Assembly (NCBI GenBank): GCA_016716835.1
Contig: JADJUW010000001.1
Coordinates: forward strand, 930,001 to 994,000
Origin: Myxococcales bacterium
Lineage (GTDB): Bacteria > Myxococcota_A > Polyangia > Haliangiales > Haliangiaceae
DNA length: 64,000 nucleotides
Reading direction: 5' to 3'
Positions 43,115-51,216 of the stretch are shown in pieces; position 1 is the stretch's first letter; each line of letters begins with the position of its first letter. The notes below the pieces were generated by a model, which saw only the letters and a program-made list of their open reading frames with translations, ran no database searches and was not told the origin of the DNA. The position numbers were made by a program, and so were the translations under genes.

Positions 43115-44811
43115 TACCCCATCGCCCTAATGCGTTCGATTTCGCGTTTGAAGATGCGGCGCGCGATCGCAATGGCGCAACCATACGTGCTCTCGACGCC
43201 AAAGAACGACAGGCTCTTGGACAAGAGCTCTTGCCGCCGCGAATACGGCGTGTCCGAGGCGTAGTGGATGACGCCAAGCTCGAAGTCGATATTGTCCGCG
43301 AGGTTGACGATTTCGTCGCGTGGATGGCGCTGCGGCGCGGTGGTCTCATATACCGCGCTGAGGTACGGGCCAGCCTCCATTTCCATAACGGTAAAGCCGT
43401 CGCGATAATAGCTGTCCATGAAGTCGCGGTTTTGTAGAAACGCGCTGCGCACGGTAAGCGCCTTTTGGTTATCCAGCACCGTGCCGTGTTTCATGTACGG
43501 CTGCACATCGTGCGCGGCGAGCGCATTGCGAAATAGATACGTATTGCCGGAATGCACGTCGTGCACGACCTTGCTGATCATGACGTCGCCGACGCGGCCA
43601 TTGAGCGTCGCCGCCTTGCCCATGACGTAGACGCCGCGCACGTCGTCGATGCCTGCGGCGAGCGCGCTTAGGTGATGATAGGCCGCCATGCCAAGCGGAT
43701 AATCGATGTTGATGATGATCGCATTGCTCTTGGCAAGCAGCTCGATGCCGTCCATGGCCAGGCGGGGATCGAGGTTGGCGGGGTTGAGCTTGGCGACGTC
43801 GACCACCTGCGCGTCGACGTCGATCTTGGCGGGGCTGGCGATGGTGCGAATCCCCACCGCGGCATCACTGGCCTGGACGTCGGCCACGCGCTTGTCCGAC
43901 TCGCCCTCTTCGTGCAGATAGGCCCGTAGCGCGTAATACAAGATCGAAAGCGTCGTCGTCTCGTCTTGCTTAGCCATGGCGCGCTCGAGATGAGGGCCAA
44001 GGCCTTCGAGGTTGACGCGCTTGGTGAACGCCAAGATGTCGTCGCGGTGGCGCACCGCATAGCCGCCCATCAGATTGGCGATCGAATGGCTATTGGAGGA
44101 AACGAAATACACCGGCCGCGTTGGGCCACGCGTCTTGTCGCGCGCCACAGCCTCGATCGCGCGCCACCACCGCTGCGACGTGCGTTGGTATTCGCGAAAC
44201 GAGCCGTCGAGCAGGCGGATGCCCATGTCGCATGGACGATCTTCCATGTCGCTGAGCACCTGCCGCCAGGTCACGCCTAGCGCGCGGCGCAAGGTCTCGA
44301 CCGCTTCCTCATCCATGCCCAGGCGCGCCACCACGAGCTCGGGCTCGACCTTGGTATTGCCGGTGCGCGCGAGCCGGCCGTGGATCTTGTTCCACTCAAT
44401 TTGATAGGCGGTGACGATGGGGACGAGGTCATCGATGTCCGATGCCGACGTAATATAGACCGCGAGCGTGTCCTCGCCATCCCATCGCAGCGGGCGGCGG
44501 CGACCTCGCGTCTTGACCACCTGCCATTGCTCCACGGGCAAGCCGGCGCGCTCAAATTGCTCGAGGCTCTGTCCCATGACGATGCGCTTGATGCGATAAA
44601 AACAATCAGGCAACCGCGCCGCGCTGTATGCAAACGCCGCCAAGTCAGGCTCTTGCCCGAGCGCGCCTAGATGCAGACTCGAGCGGCTGTATAGGTGCGC
44701 CTCCTCGATAGCGCGCACGCGGACGTCGCCGGTTGAGCGCAGCAGCGAATAATACGTGCGTATATAGAGGTCGATTTCATCGCTGGTCGCTCGGGGCGCG
44801 TTCCTGTCCAC
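43114..44811 (-). CDS. Large conserved hypothetical protein with nucleoside-phosphorylase-like C-terminal part
   Basis: The protein has 565 residues, is predicted to be cytoplasmic, and is the first gene of the leftward four-gene operon. The N-terminal half is helical (DEIDLYIRTYYSLLRSTGDVRVRAIEEAHLYSRSSLH). The middle has VYFVSSNSHSIANLMGGYAVRHRDDILAF. The C-terminal 230 residues resemble a nucleoside phosphorylase-type alpha/beta core (AIIINIDYPLGMAAYHHLSALAAGI, GVYVMGKAATLNGRVGDVMI, FTVMEMEAGPYLSAVYE, where VMEMEAG matches the ribose-binding ME pair). I believe relatives are annotated only as a DUF in Myxococcota. Cleavage of a glycosidic bond is a guess. The stop is coupled to the FAD gene. 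Confidence 0.7.
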   Translation of the reverse strand: MDRNAPRATSDEIDLYIRTYYSLLRSTGDVRVRAIEEAHLYSRSSLHLGALGQEPDLAAFAYSAARLPDCFYRIKRIVMGQSLEQFERAGLPVEQWQVVKTRGRRRPLRWDGEDTLAVYITSASDIDDLVPIVTAYQIEWNKIHGRLARTGNTKVEPELVVARLGMDEEAVETLRRALGVTWRQVLSDMEDRPCDMGIRLLDGSFREYQRTSQRWWRAIEAVARDKTRGPTRPVYFVSSNSHSIANLMGGYAVRHRDDILAFTKRVNLEGLGPHLERAMAKQDETTTLSILYYALRAYLHEEGESDKRVADVQASDAAVGIRTIASPAKIDVDAQVVDVAKLNPANLDPRLAMDGIELLAKSNAIIINIDYPLGMAAYHHLSALAAGIDDVRGVYVMGKAATLNGRVGDVMISKVVHDVHSGNTYLFRNALAAHDVQPYMKHGTVLDNQKALTVRSAFLQNRDFMDSYYRDGFTVMEMEAGPYLSAVYETTAPQRHPRDEIVNLADNIDFELGVIHYASDTPYSRRQELLSKSLSFFGVESTYGCAIAIARRIFKREIERIRAMG

Positions 44812-44954
44812 ACCCGTACCGTAGCGAAATTAAGGGGTAAACGCGAGATCTGCTCGGCGTTGCGTGGAGGGAATCCCGCACGAAACACGGGGAGCCCCTT
44901 GGCCTTATGGACCAGCAATGGTAGCAATGGGGCCTCTTTCCATAGGCAGACTAC

Positions 44955-45173
44955 GTGACCAAAGAAGACAATGTACAGCTCGACGGCGAAGTCGTCCTAA
45001 TCGCCAAAGGTGGCTATTTTCGCGTCAAACTCGACAGCGGCCACGAGGTCCTAACCACGCTGGCTGGCAAGGTTCGGCGTAACCGTATCCGCGTCGTCCT
45101 TGGCGACAAGGTTACCGTGGCGGTCTCGCCCTACGATCCCACCCGCGGCTTCATCGTCTATCGTCACCGGTAA
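44955..45173 (+). CDS. infA: Translation initiation factor IF-1
   Basis: The protein has 72 residues, exactly the usual length. The S1/OB fold is typical: KEDNVQLDGEVVLIAKGGYFRVKLDSGHEVLTTLAGKVRRNRIRVVLGDKVTVAVSPYDPTRGFIVYRHR, matching the GKMRKNRIRIxxGDxVxVExSPYDLxxGRIVYR pattern. GTG 44955 is the start by comparison with the family; the upstream site is weak. It stands alone here, away from the ribosomal protein operons, with kinase and unknown genes around it. Confidence 0.93.
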   Translation: MTKEDNVQLDGEVVLIAKGGYFRVKLDSGHEVLTTLAGKVRRNRIRVVLGDKVTVAVSPYDPTRGFIVYRHR

Positions 45174-45322
45174 GCGTCACAGCGAGGCGCCACCGATAGG
45201 TGTCACCGCCAAGGCGGACGCGTAACGTCTTGAAACCGCGCCTGTTGGCCCACACCAGGGCGCCTGGAATGTGCACTTAGCACTCCCGTTCCCGGCATTG
45301 CTGACGGTATCATGAGCCCCAG

Positions 45323-46621
45323 ATGGGCGAATTTTCCGCAGTCAGCCCGCCGCGCACCCCCAGCGCCGGCACGCTCAAGGCCGACGATCGCAGCGTCATC
45401 GGCACGCGCTGCGGGTCTTATTTGATCATCGACAAGCTTGGCACTGGTGGCATGGCCGAGGTGTTGCTGGCCGTCGATGAACGCTACGCCGGCGGTGAGC
45501 GCTTCGTCGCCATCAAGCGCATTAGGCCCGACCTCGCGCGCGACCCCGACATTCTCGAAGCGTTCGCCACCGAATGTCGCCTATCGCTGCAAACGGTGCA
45601 TCCAAACTGCGCCATCGCCTTTGATGCCGGCGTCGACGGCACGCTGCCATATCTAGTCTTAGAATATATCCCAGGCCCCACCCTGTTTGGCGTGTTGCGG
45701 GCGTTGCGCGGCCAAGGCGAGCGCCTTGACGTTCGCGTCGCGGCCGCGATTTGTCTCGACATCGCGCGTGCGCTCGATGCGTTGCACTCGCAGCGCGACG
45801 TACACGGGGCGCCGCTTTGCGCGGTGCATCGCGATGTCTCGCCGACCAACATCATGATCGGCCCGATCGGCGCGGCCAAGCTCATTGATTTAGGCGTGGC
45901 TCGCTCCAACGTGCAATCGCAATTCACCCAGCTCGGCATCGTCAAAGGCAAGTACGCGTATATGGCGCCCGAGCAGCTCGCGGGCGAACGCGTGCTTGAT
46001 GGTCGCGCCGACGTCTTTGCGCTCGGCATCATCTTGTATGAGCTGTTAACTGGCGTCTCGCTGTTTATGGCCGAAACCGATATCGAGACGGTCGAGCGCG
46101 TCCACCGGCTGGCGATTGCATCGCCCCGGCTCGTCAACGGCCAGGTCCCGCCGAGCGTCGAGGCCATCGCGATGAAGGCGCTCGAGCGCGATCTGAGTCG
46201 ACGCTACGCCTCGTCGGCGCAGCTCGTCGACGCGCTTGAGTCGCTGGCGCCGCTCGGCCTCATTGCCACGCAGGGGCAAGTGGCGCGCGCGGTGCACGCG
46301 TGTGTTGGCGCCCCAACGGTGCCGATCTGGAGCAAGGACCAAGACGTCGTGCCGCTGAGTCGAATCCATTGGCGAGCAAATTCTGAGGAGACCGCCGCGC
46401 ACGCGAGTGAGCCGGGCGCGGGCGGCGACGCCACGGTGGTTGCGCAGGCGCGTCCACCGATGCCCCCGCCGATGCCCCCGAGGCGGCGCGCGCAGGGGTC
46501 AGTAGCGGAGGCCGAGCATGCCAAGGCCAGTGATAACCGCGGCCAGAATGTCCGCGATCCGGACCTTGCGTACTTTCTTAAGGTCGGGATGCCGGCGTTG
46601 GACGACGACGGCAAGGCGTAA
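45323..46621 (+). CDS. Ser/Thr protein kinase with HRDVSPTN catalytic loop
   Basis: The protein has 432 residues and no membrane helix. The kinase domain (about residues 30-310) has LGTGGMAEVLLA, ATP-binding Lys65 (VAIK), and HRDVSPTN (169-176) in place of HRDLKPEN, keeping the catalytic Asp171 and Asn176 but replacing the loop Lys with Ser. The metal motif is DLG (189-191), and APE is present. This HRDVSPxN subtype is abundant in Myxococcota and is thought to be active. The C-terminal 110 residues are Pro/Ala-rich with a PPMPPPMPPRR stretch and look disordered. Downstream genes are on the same strand. Confidence 0.9.
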   Translation: MGEFSAVSPPRTPSAGTLKADDRSVIGTRCGSYLIIDKLGTGGMAEVLLAVDERYAGGERFVAIKRIRPDLARDPDILEAFATECRLSLQTVHPNCAIAFDAGVDGTLPYLVLEYIPGPTLFGVLRALRGQGERLDVRVAAAICLDIARALDALHSQRDVHGAPLCAVHRDVSPTNIMIGPIGAAKLIDLGVARSNVQSQFTQLGIVKGKYAYMAPEQLAGERVLDGRADVFALGIILYELLTGVSLFMAETDIETVERVHRLAIASPRLVNGQVPPSVEAIAMKALERDLSRRYASSAQLVDALESLAPLGLIATQGQVARAVHACVGAPTVPIWSKDQDVVPLSRIHWRANSEETAAHASEPGAGGDATVVAQARPPMPPPMPPRRRAQGSVAEAEHAKASDNRGQNVRDPDLAYFLKVGMPALDDDGKA

Positions 46622-46701
46622 ATTCACGGCGCCGAGGCTTGGCCGCACGGCGCGACGGGCAAAGCGATCGGTGCGGAAAAATAGTTGGCCCGCCCCGAGG
46701 A

Positions 46702-47115
46702 ATGCCGCATGCTTATCTCATGCTCGCCGCGCACCCCTCGCCGTCTGCCATGGCAATTCCGCTGCGGGAAGATGGCTGGATCTTGGCGCATGCGCCAGGC
46801 GTCGGCAAGGCCGAGCTGGCCGCCTTCCGGCAGGGCAAGCGTCGCCCCGCCGCGAGGCTTGATCTGCACGGAAAAAAAGCCGCCGAGGTCGCAAGCGCCC
46901 TAAGCACGTTCATTCAGGATGCGCAGCTTCGCGGCCTGGGGACGGTGCTCGTGATCTTCGGTCGCGGCAATCATTCGATCGGCGGCGGCGTGCTGCGCGA
47001 TGTCACCTATGATCTGGTCGTAAGCGGATCGATCGCTGGCGTCTTGGCCATCGCGAGCGCACGGCCCGCGGATGGCGGCCTCGGCGCGGCATATCTCTGG
47101 GTGGGACCAACATGA
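46702..47115 (+). CDS. Smr-domain protein
   Basis: The C-terminal 85 residues are a Smr (MutS2-related) domain: RLDLHGKKAAEVASALSTFIQDAQLRGLGTVLVIFGRGNHSIGGGVLRDVTYDLV, with the LDLHG motif and the GxGxxSxxxxxL turn seen in Smr nicking or RNA-cleaving domains. Stand-alone Smr proteins bind or cut branched DNA or mRNA. The start is uncertain: ATG 46702, 46720 and 46750 are in frame, and 46702 is given because it is the longest with reasonable composition. The stop overlaps the following signal-peptide ATG at 47112 by the ATGA arrangement, so the two genes are coupled. Confidence 0.82.
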   Translation: MPHAYLMLAAHPSPSAMAIPLREDGWILAHAPGVGKAELAAFRQGKRRPAARLDLHGKKAAEVASALSTFIQDAQLRGLGTVLVIFGRGNHSIGGGVLRDVTYDLVVSGSIAGVLAIASARPADGGLGAAYLWVGPT

Positions 47116-48886
47116 GGCACGCACCACGCGTGCTCGCCTGCCTTGCGCTGGCGCTGGCCATCCTTGCGCCAGGCGCGCAGGCGGTGCATGCCAAGCCCAA
47201 GCAGGGCTCAACGGCAAAAACTAAAAAACCCGCGGCGAAGTCTAAGACCGCGAAGTCGGCAAGGGTCGCCAAGCCCGCGCCGGCGCTGCCACGCGTCGAG
47301 GTCGGGCTCGCCGCGGGCGCGCCCGGCACCGTGGACTACGCGGCCGCTTTGGCCGCCAACAGGCGCTGCAAGAACAGATGGCGAGGTTAGGCGGCGCGGT
47401 GACGGGGCTCTACGTTGCAGATAGCGCAACCGGCGCCACCTTGTTTTCCCACCAGGCCGAGCGCCCGCTAAACCCAGCATCGAACACCAAGCTCGTCTCA
47501 ACGGCCGCGGCCATCGCCCTGCTTGGCGCTGATTATCAGTATGCGACGCGGGTGGTTGGGGCGATGCCAAAGCAAGGCGTGGTCGCGGGTGGCGTCTACC
47601 TGCGCGGCAACTACGACCCAACGCTAGATACGGCCGACATCGCCGCGCTGGCGCAGGCGGTGGCGCAGGCCGGTATCACGTCGATCGAGGGCAACGTTTA
47701 CATCGGCAATCCAGCGACGCGAGATGGTATTTACGGCGGCGGCTACAGCGTGCGCGTAGCCGCAGGTAAGGTTGGCAAGGCGCCGTCGCTATCGCTTTTT
47801 CCGCCGCTGCCGGGCGTCGTGCTCGTGAATCGCGCGACGACGACGGGTAAGCGCCGTAGCGCGATCTCGGTCCGCACGGAGGCGGGCCGCGATGACCACG
47901 GGGCGGCGATCCTGCGCGTCATCGTGACGGGCAAGGTGCGTAAGGGCCGCGCCGTCAGCCATCACGTCGCGCCTAAGCATGTTGGTCGGTTCACCGCGGA
48001 GCTGCTGAAGTGGCGCCTTGCTGGCGCCGGCGTCGCCGTGGCGGGCCATGTTGAAGTGCGCGAGTTTGACGAATTCGTCGCCGGCCTGGCCGCTGCCGGC
48101 ACGCTCGCGACGGACCTCGCCGTCCACGAATCGGCGCCGCTGGCGGCGATCATTGCCACCGTCAACAAGCGCAGCGTCAATTGGCTTGCGGACCGCGTGA
48201 TCTATACCGCGGCGGCGATCGCGGGTCAGGCGGAGCCTTCGCGGACGCTGGGCATCGAGGCGATGTATGCCTGGCTTGCCGACATGCCGGGGGTAAGCCG
48301 AGCCGCGGTGAATTTTGACACCGGCTCGGGCTTGTCATATGAGACGCGGATCAGCGCGGCTCACATCGTGGCGACGCTGCGCGCCGCGGGGGGATATTCG
48401 CATTTGCTGGCCGAGGGCGCAGCCGCGGCGTTTCGCGCCTCGCTCGCCGTCGGCGGCCAAGACGGCACGCTGCGCGCGCGCTTTAAGCACGGCTTGCATG
48501 GTCGCGTGCTGGGCAAAACGGGCACGCTCAATCCGGTCATCGCCCTCGGTGGCTTTCTAACGCCGGCCAAAGGCGCGCATAGCCGGCGCGAGCTGGTGTT
48601 CGCGATCGTCAGCAACGAGCTGCGCCCGCGCCAGCATGGCGTCGCCAAAGTCGCGCATGAACAGATGGTAAAGGCCCTCGCCGACTACCTCGACGGGCAA
48701 ATCGCGCGGGACGCGCTGGAGGGACCTGCCCCGGAGGCTGCCGCCGAGACCGCCGCGGACGCGGCCGAACCTGCCGAACTCAGCGACGAGATGCCAACAG
48801 GCCATTCGGCCGATGCGCCCGCGGTGACCGAAGAGGTCATCCCCGAGGTAGAGGATGAGCCAACCGTGCCCGCTTCGGCGCCCTAG
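47112..48886 (+). CDS. dacB: D-alanyl-D-alanine carboxypeptidase/endopeptidase (PBP4, DacB), frameshifted near residue 85
   Basis: Two frames make one gene. 47112-47390 encodes a signal peptide (LACLALALAILAPGAQA) and a Lys/Pro linker up to DYAAALAANR. From about 47363 another frame carries the PBP4 (S13) enzyme: LQEQMARLGGAVTGLYVADSATG, the SxxK motif in NPASNTKLVSTAAAIALLG, the SxN motif in KRSVNWLAD, and KTG in LGKTGTLNPV. Adding one G in AACAGGCGC (47358-47366) restores a single frame reading NRALQEQM. Without it, the usable start is ATG 47378 and the enzyme lacks a signal peptide. Either assembly error or a real mutation. An acidic Ala-rich tail of about 60 residues ends the protein. It is coupled to the Smr gene. 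Confidence 0.85.
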
Positions 48887-48895
48887 GGCGCTCCG

Positions 48896-49288
48896 TTAAA
48901 AGATCGCGTGGACTTCGATTTCGACGCGCACGTCGCGCGGCAGGCCGGCCACCGCGACCGTCGACCGCGCCGGTTTGTGCGTTCCAAAGCGCGCTTGATA
49001 CACTTCGTTCATCGCCGCGAAGTCGGCCATGTCGCGCAGGTACACCGTCGTCTTAACGACGTCAGCCATGGTCGCGCCCGCGGTGGCAAGCAGCCCGGCG
49101 ATGTTGGTCATCACTTGCGCCGTTTGTTCGGCGACGGTGTTGCCGACCACCTGCCCCGATGCCGGGTCGAGCGGAATTTGCCCGGAGCAGTAGAGAAATT
49201 GCGCGCCCGCAAGGCTCACCGCAATAGCTTGGCTATAGGGGCCAATCGCCGCCGGTGCCTGATCCGAATGGATGACCTTTTTTTCCAT
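48896..49288 (-). CDS. ridA: RidA family reactive-intermediate deaminase
   Basis: The 130-residue protein is a standard RidA/YjgF: SDQAPAAIGPYSQAIAV, LYCSGQIPLDPASGQVVG, EQTAQVMTNIAGLLATAGATMADVVKTTVYL, and the end PARSTVAVAGLPRDVRVEIEVHAIF, where the Arg of PARSTV contacts the carboxylate and the Glu near the C-terminus activates water. It hydrolyses enamine/imine by-products of PLP enzymes. The start is next to a 160-bp palindrome. It is convergent with dacB. Confidence 0.95.
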   Translation of the reverse strand: MEKKVIHSDQAPAAIGPYSQAIAVSLAGAQFLYCSGQIPLDPASGQVVGNTVAEQTAQVMTNIAGLLATAGATMADVVKTTVYLRDMADFAAMNEVYQARFGTHKPARSTVAVAGLPRDVRVEIEVHAIF

Positions 49289-49293
49289 AGGCG

Positions 49294-49453
49294 AGAGCGT
49301 ATCTCATAACCTCTCCCGTCGCGAGCGAGGCCAGCTTGGCAGCTGGCGGCGTTGCTCAATCGGCCCATACAACCAGTATGAGCCTCTTTCGCGCCTTGCC
49401 AGCTAACCAACCTGCCTCTCGCTCGCTCGGCCCGAGGTTATGAGATACGCTCT
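49294..49453. repeat. 160-bp palindromic element, third copy type
   Basis: Perfect 20-base terminal arms (49294-49313 and 49434-49453, AGAGCGTATCTCATAACCTC) enclose weaker inner complementary segments (49321-49351 against 49392-49426) and a 40-base loop. The total length equals that of units 1 and 2 at 35.7-36.1 kb, and the arms share a CATAA step, but the core sequence differs. It ends 2 bases from the 3' end of tRNA-Val and 5 bases from the ridA start. Confidence 0.8.
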
Positions 49454-49455
49454 AG

Positions 49456-49528
49456 TAGGCGCAGTAGGGATTGAACCTACGACTTCCACCGTGTGAAGGT
49501 GGCACTCATACCGCTGAGTTATGCGCCC
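49456..49528 (-). tRNA. tRNA-Val (anticodon CAC)
   Basis: On the minus strand: acceptor GGGCGCA/TGCGCCT with a G-T closing pair, D arm ACTC AGCGGTAT GAGT, anticodon stem CCACC/GGTGG with loop TTCACAC (anticodon CAC), variable loop AAGTC, T arm GTAGG/CCTAC with TTCAATC, discriminator A. CCA is not encoded. It reads GTG codons and complements the GAC isoacceptor at 6.2 kb. Confidence 0.93.
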
Positions 49529-49582
49529 GAACCGGTGTTTGGTAGCCGATTGCGCGTTTGGTGTCAACCCGGGCTCGGCGCG

Positions 49583-50266
49583 CTACCGCTTGCGTTTTTC
49601 GTCAAAGCTAGCCGTCGCCTCGGAGGTTGGATTCCAATCGATGAGTTCAGCGGCGTCGAGGCGCTCTTCCCCCAAGTCGAGCTCCACGTCCGCCATGGCG
49701 GGCTTAGGTTCAATGGTGGGTGGCTTGGCGCGCACGGTCGCCGCCGATTGCGGGCGCCGCCCTGGAACAACGCTCGGCGCGCTCATCGCGGCGGCAGTTG
49801 GGTTGGGCGCGCTGACGCGACTCCATTGCGCAGACGGCCGCGCCACCACCGGACCGCGCGCGGCGGCCTCGGCGGCCTGGCTCGGGCGAACAGCGGGGAC
49901 GGCAACCGTCGCCTCGGTTGGGCCAGCCTTGCTGCTACTCGTCGCCGCGCCCCAGGTTGCGGCGGGCACGCTGTGCGCGCCGGCGGTGCCAAACTGTGCC
50001 CCCCCGACATCGAGCAGCATCGCAGCCGAAATCTCGGTTGGCATGTGAGTTACGATGGTATCGAGATCGATCGCACCCATCACGGCCTCGGCGTCGGCCT
50101 TGCCTCCGGTCACCAACGCCCCCAGCAACTTTGCCCAGATGGCGCGAGGCAGATGAGCGGCCATCACCTCGGGCGTGATGTGGCGCAGGATATCGGCGGC
50201 GGTAAGAAAGCCCTCATCGCGCGCAATGCGCAGCGAGGTGAGCAAGAAAAGCTGTAGGTCGTTCAT
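49583..50266 (-). CDS. Hypothetical protein, paralogue of the upstream gene in its N-terminal half
   Basis: The protein has 227 residues. The first 80 (DILRHITPEVMAAHLPRAIWAKLLGALVTGGKADAEAVMGAIDLDTIVTHMPTEI) repeat the pattern of the gene just upstream: TPE.MA.HLP...WAKLL...G......V......T.VT..P..I. The remaining 140 residues are Ala/Pro/Ser-rich and probably disordered, ending in a basic KRKR. No signal peptide or membrane helix is seen. The start overlaps the upstream stop (ATGA), so the pair arose by tandem duplication and stays coupled. Function unknown. Confidence 0.65.
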   Translation of the reverse strand: MNDLQLFLLTSLRIARDEGFLTAADILRHITPEVMAAHLPRAIWAKLLGALVTGGKADAEAVMGAIDLDTIVTHMPTEISAAMLLDVGGAQFGTAGAHSVPAATWGAATSSSKAGPTEATVAVPAVRPSQAAEAAARGPVVARPSAQWSRVSAPNPTAAAMSAPSVVPGRRPQSAATVRAKPPTIEPKPAMADVELDLGEERLDAAELIDWNPTSEATASFDEKRKR

Positions 50267-50556
50267 GCTTCACCCGTGCCGTTCGCGAGGCCAGCCGCCA
50301 GACATGCCCAGAGAATATTGTGTGGCAAATAGGTCACGAGCGTCTCAGTTGAAACGTGGGCGAGCACGGAGTCCGGGGTGAATTGGCCCGACTGCAGCGA
50401 GCTCGCGAGCAATTGCGCGAGCAGCTCAGGCGGCAAGTGCTCAGCCATGAGTTCGGGCGTGGCATGGGCCACGAGCGCTGCCGGCGAAATCACCTTGTGC
50501 GTGAGGCCCGCCTCTACCATCCGCGCAAGCCATCGGGCGCGAGTGTCATTGCTCAT
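50263..50556 (-). CDS. Hypothetical protein, first of a tandem paralogue pair
   Basis: From ATG 50556 (an earlier start at 50583 adds nine residues) the protein has 97 residues: RWLARMVEAGLTHKVISPAALVAHATPELMAEHLPPELLAQLLASSLQSGQFTPDSVLAHVSTETLVTYLPHNILWACLAAGL. It is all helical with two repeats of a roughly 35-residue unit (ATPELMAEHLP.ELLAQLL and VSTETLVTYLPHNILWACL), the same unit seen in the downstream partner. I do not recognise the family. The DNA between its start and the divergent NUDIX gene is about 90 bases. Confidence 0.65.
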   Translation of the reverse strand: MSNDTRARWLARMVEAGLTHKVISPAALVAHATPELMAEHLPPELLAQLLASSLQSGQFTPDSVLAHVSTETLVTYLPHNILWACLAAGLANGTGEA

Positions 50557-50645
50557 GCCTCGATCGTCGCATACGGTGATCACAATGTCGACATGGCGGC
50601 GCCAATGCGTTGCATATTCGCCGCGGTTGCCGCAACTTAGCGCCG

Positions 50646-51080
50646 ATGGGCGCTTCCCAATCTCGTCATCGAGAGTCGTCAGGTACGGTGTTGTACCGAC
50701 GTGTGGGCAACGACGTCGAAATTTTGCTCGTGCATCCGTCGGGAAACTTCAATCGCCGCGCGCCATGGGGCATTCCCAAGGGCCAGCCGCATGAGGGGGA
50801 AACCCTCGAAGACGCGGCGAGGCGCGAAACGTGGGAGGAGACCGGCATCGTGGTGGAGACGCTGCTGCCCATGGGGCTGGTCGAATACACGCGGTCGTCC
50901 AAGCGCGTCCATGCGTTTGTCGGCGAGGCGCCCGCGGGCGTCGTGCCGCGGTGCGCGTCGCACGAAGTCGACAAGGTGCAGTTCATTGAGCTATCGCGCG
51001 CCCGGCGCATAATGCATCCAGACCAGGTCATTTTTGTCGACCGCCTCATCGCGTTTCTTGCAGATCCTTTGGCGAGCTAG
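50646..51080 (+). CDS. NUDIX hydrolase
   Basis: From ATG 50646 the protein has 144 residues. The NUDIX box is complete: GQPHEGETLEDAARRETWEETGI matches GX5EX7REUXEEXGU, so metal binding and diphosphate hydrolysis are expected. The surrounding sequence (SGTVLYRRVGNDVEILLVHPSG, APWGIPKGQP, LLPMGLVEYTRSSKRVHAFVGEAP) resembles the group acting on Ap4A or other nucleoside diphosphate derivatives, but the substrate is not certain. It is divergent from the helical paralogue pair. Confidence 0.93.
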   Translation: MGASQSRHRESSGTVLYRRVGNDVEILLVHPSGNFNRRAPWGIPKGQPHEGETLEDAARRETWEETGIVVETLLPMGLVEYTRSSKRVHAFVGEAPAGVVPRCASHEVDKVQFIELSRARRIMHPDQVIFVDRLIAFLADPLAS

Positions 51081-51216
51081 CTGGCCACCTACCCATAAGG
51101 GCAGCCGCCGGTAGCACGCTTAAAAAACAACGAATTTGTGAAACCGGCCCGGAGGTTGGTCGTAGTGAAGGTATCGAAGGCTGCCGCCGCGCAGCCGACC
51201 CTTCAAGGAGAACCCC

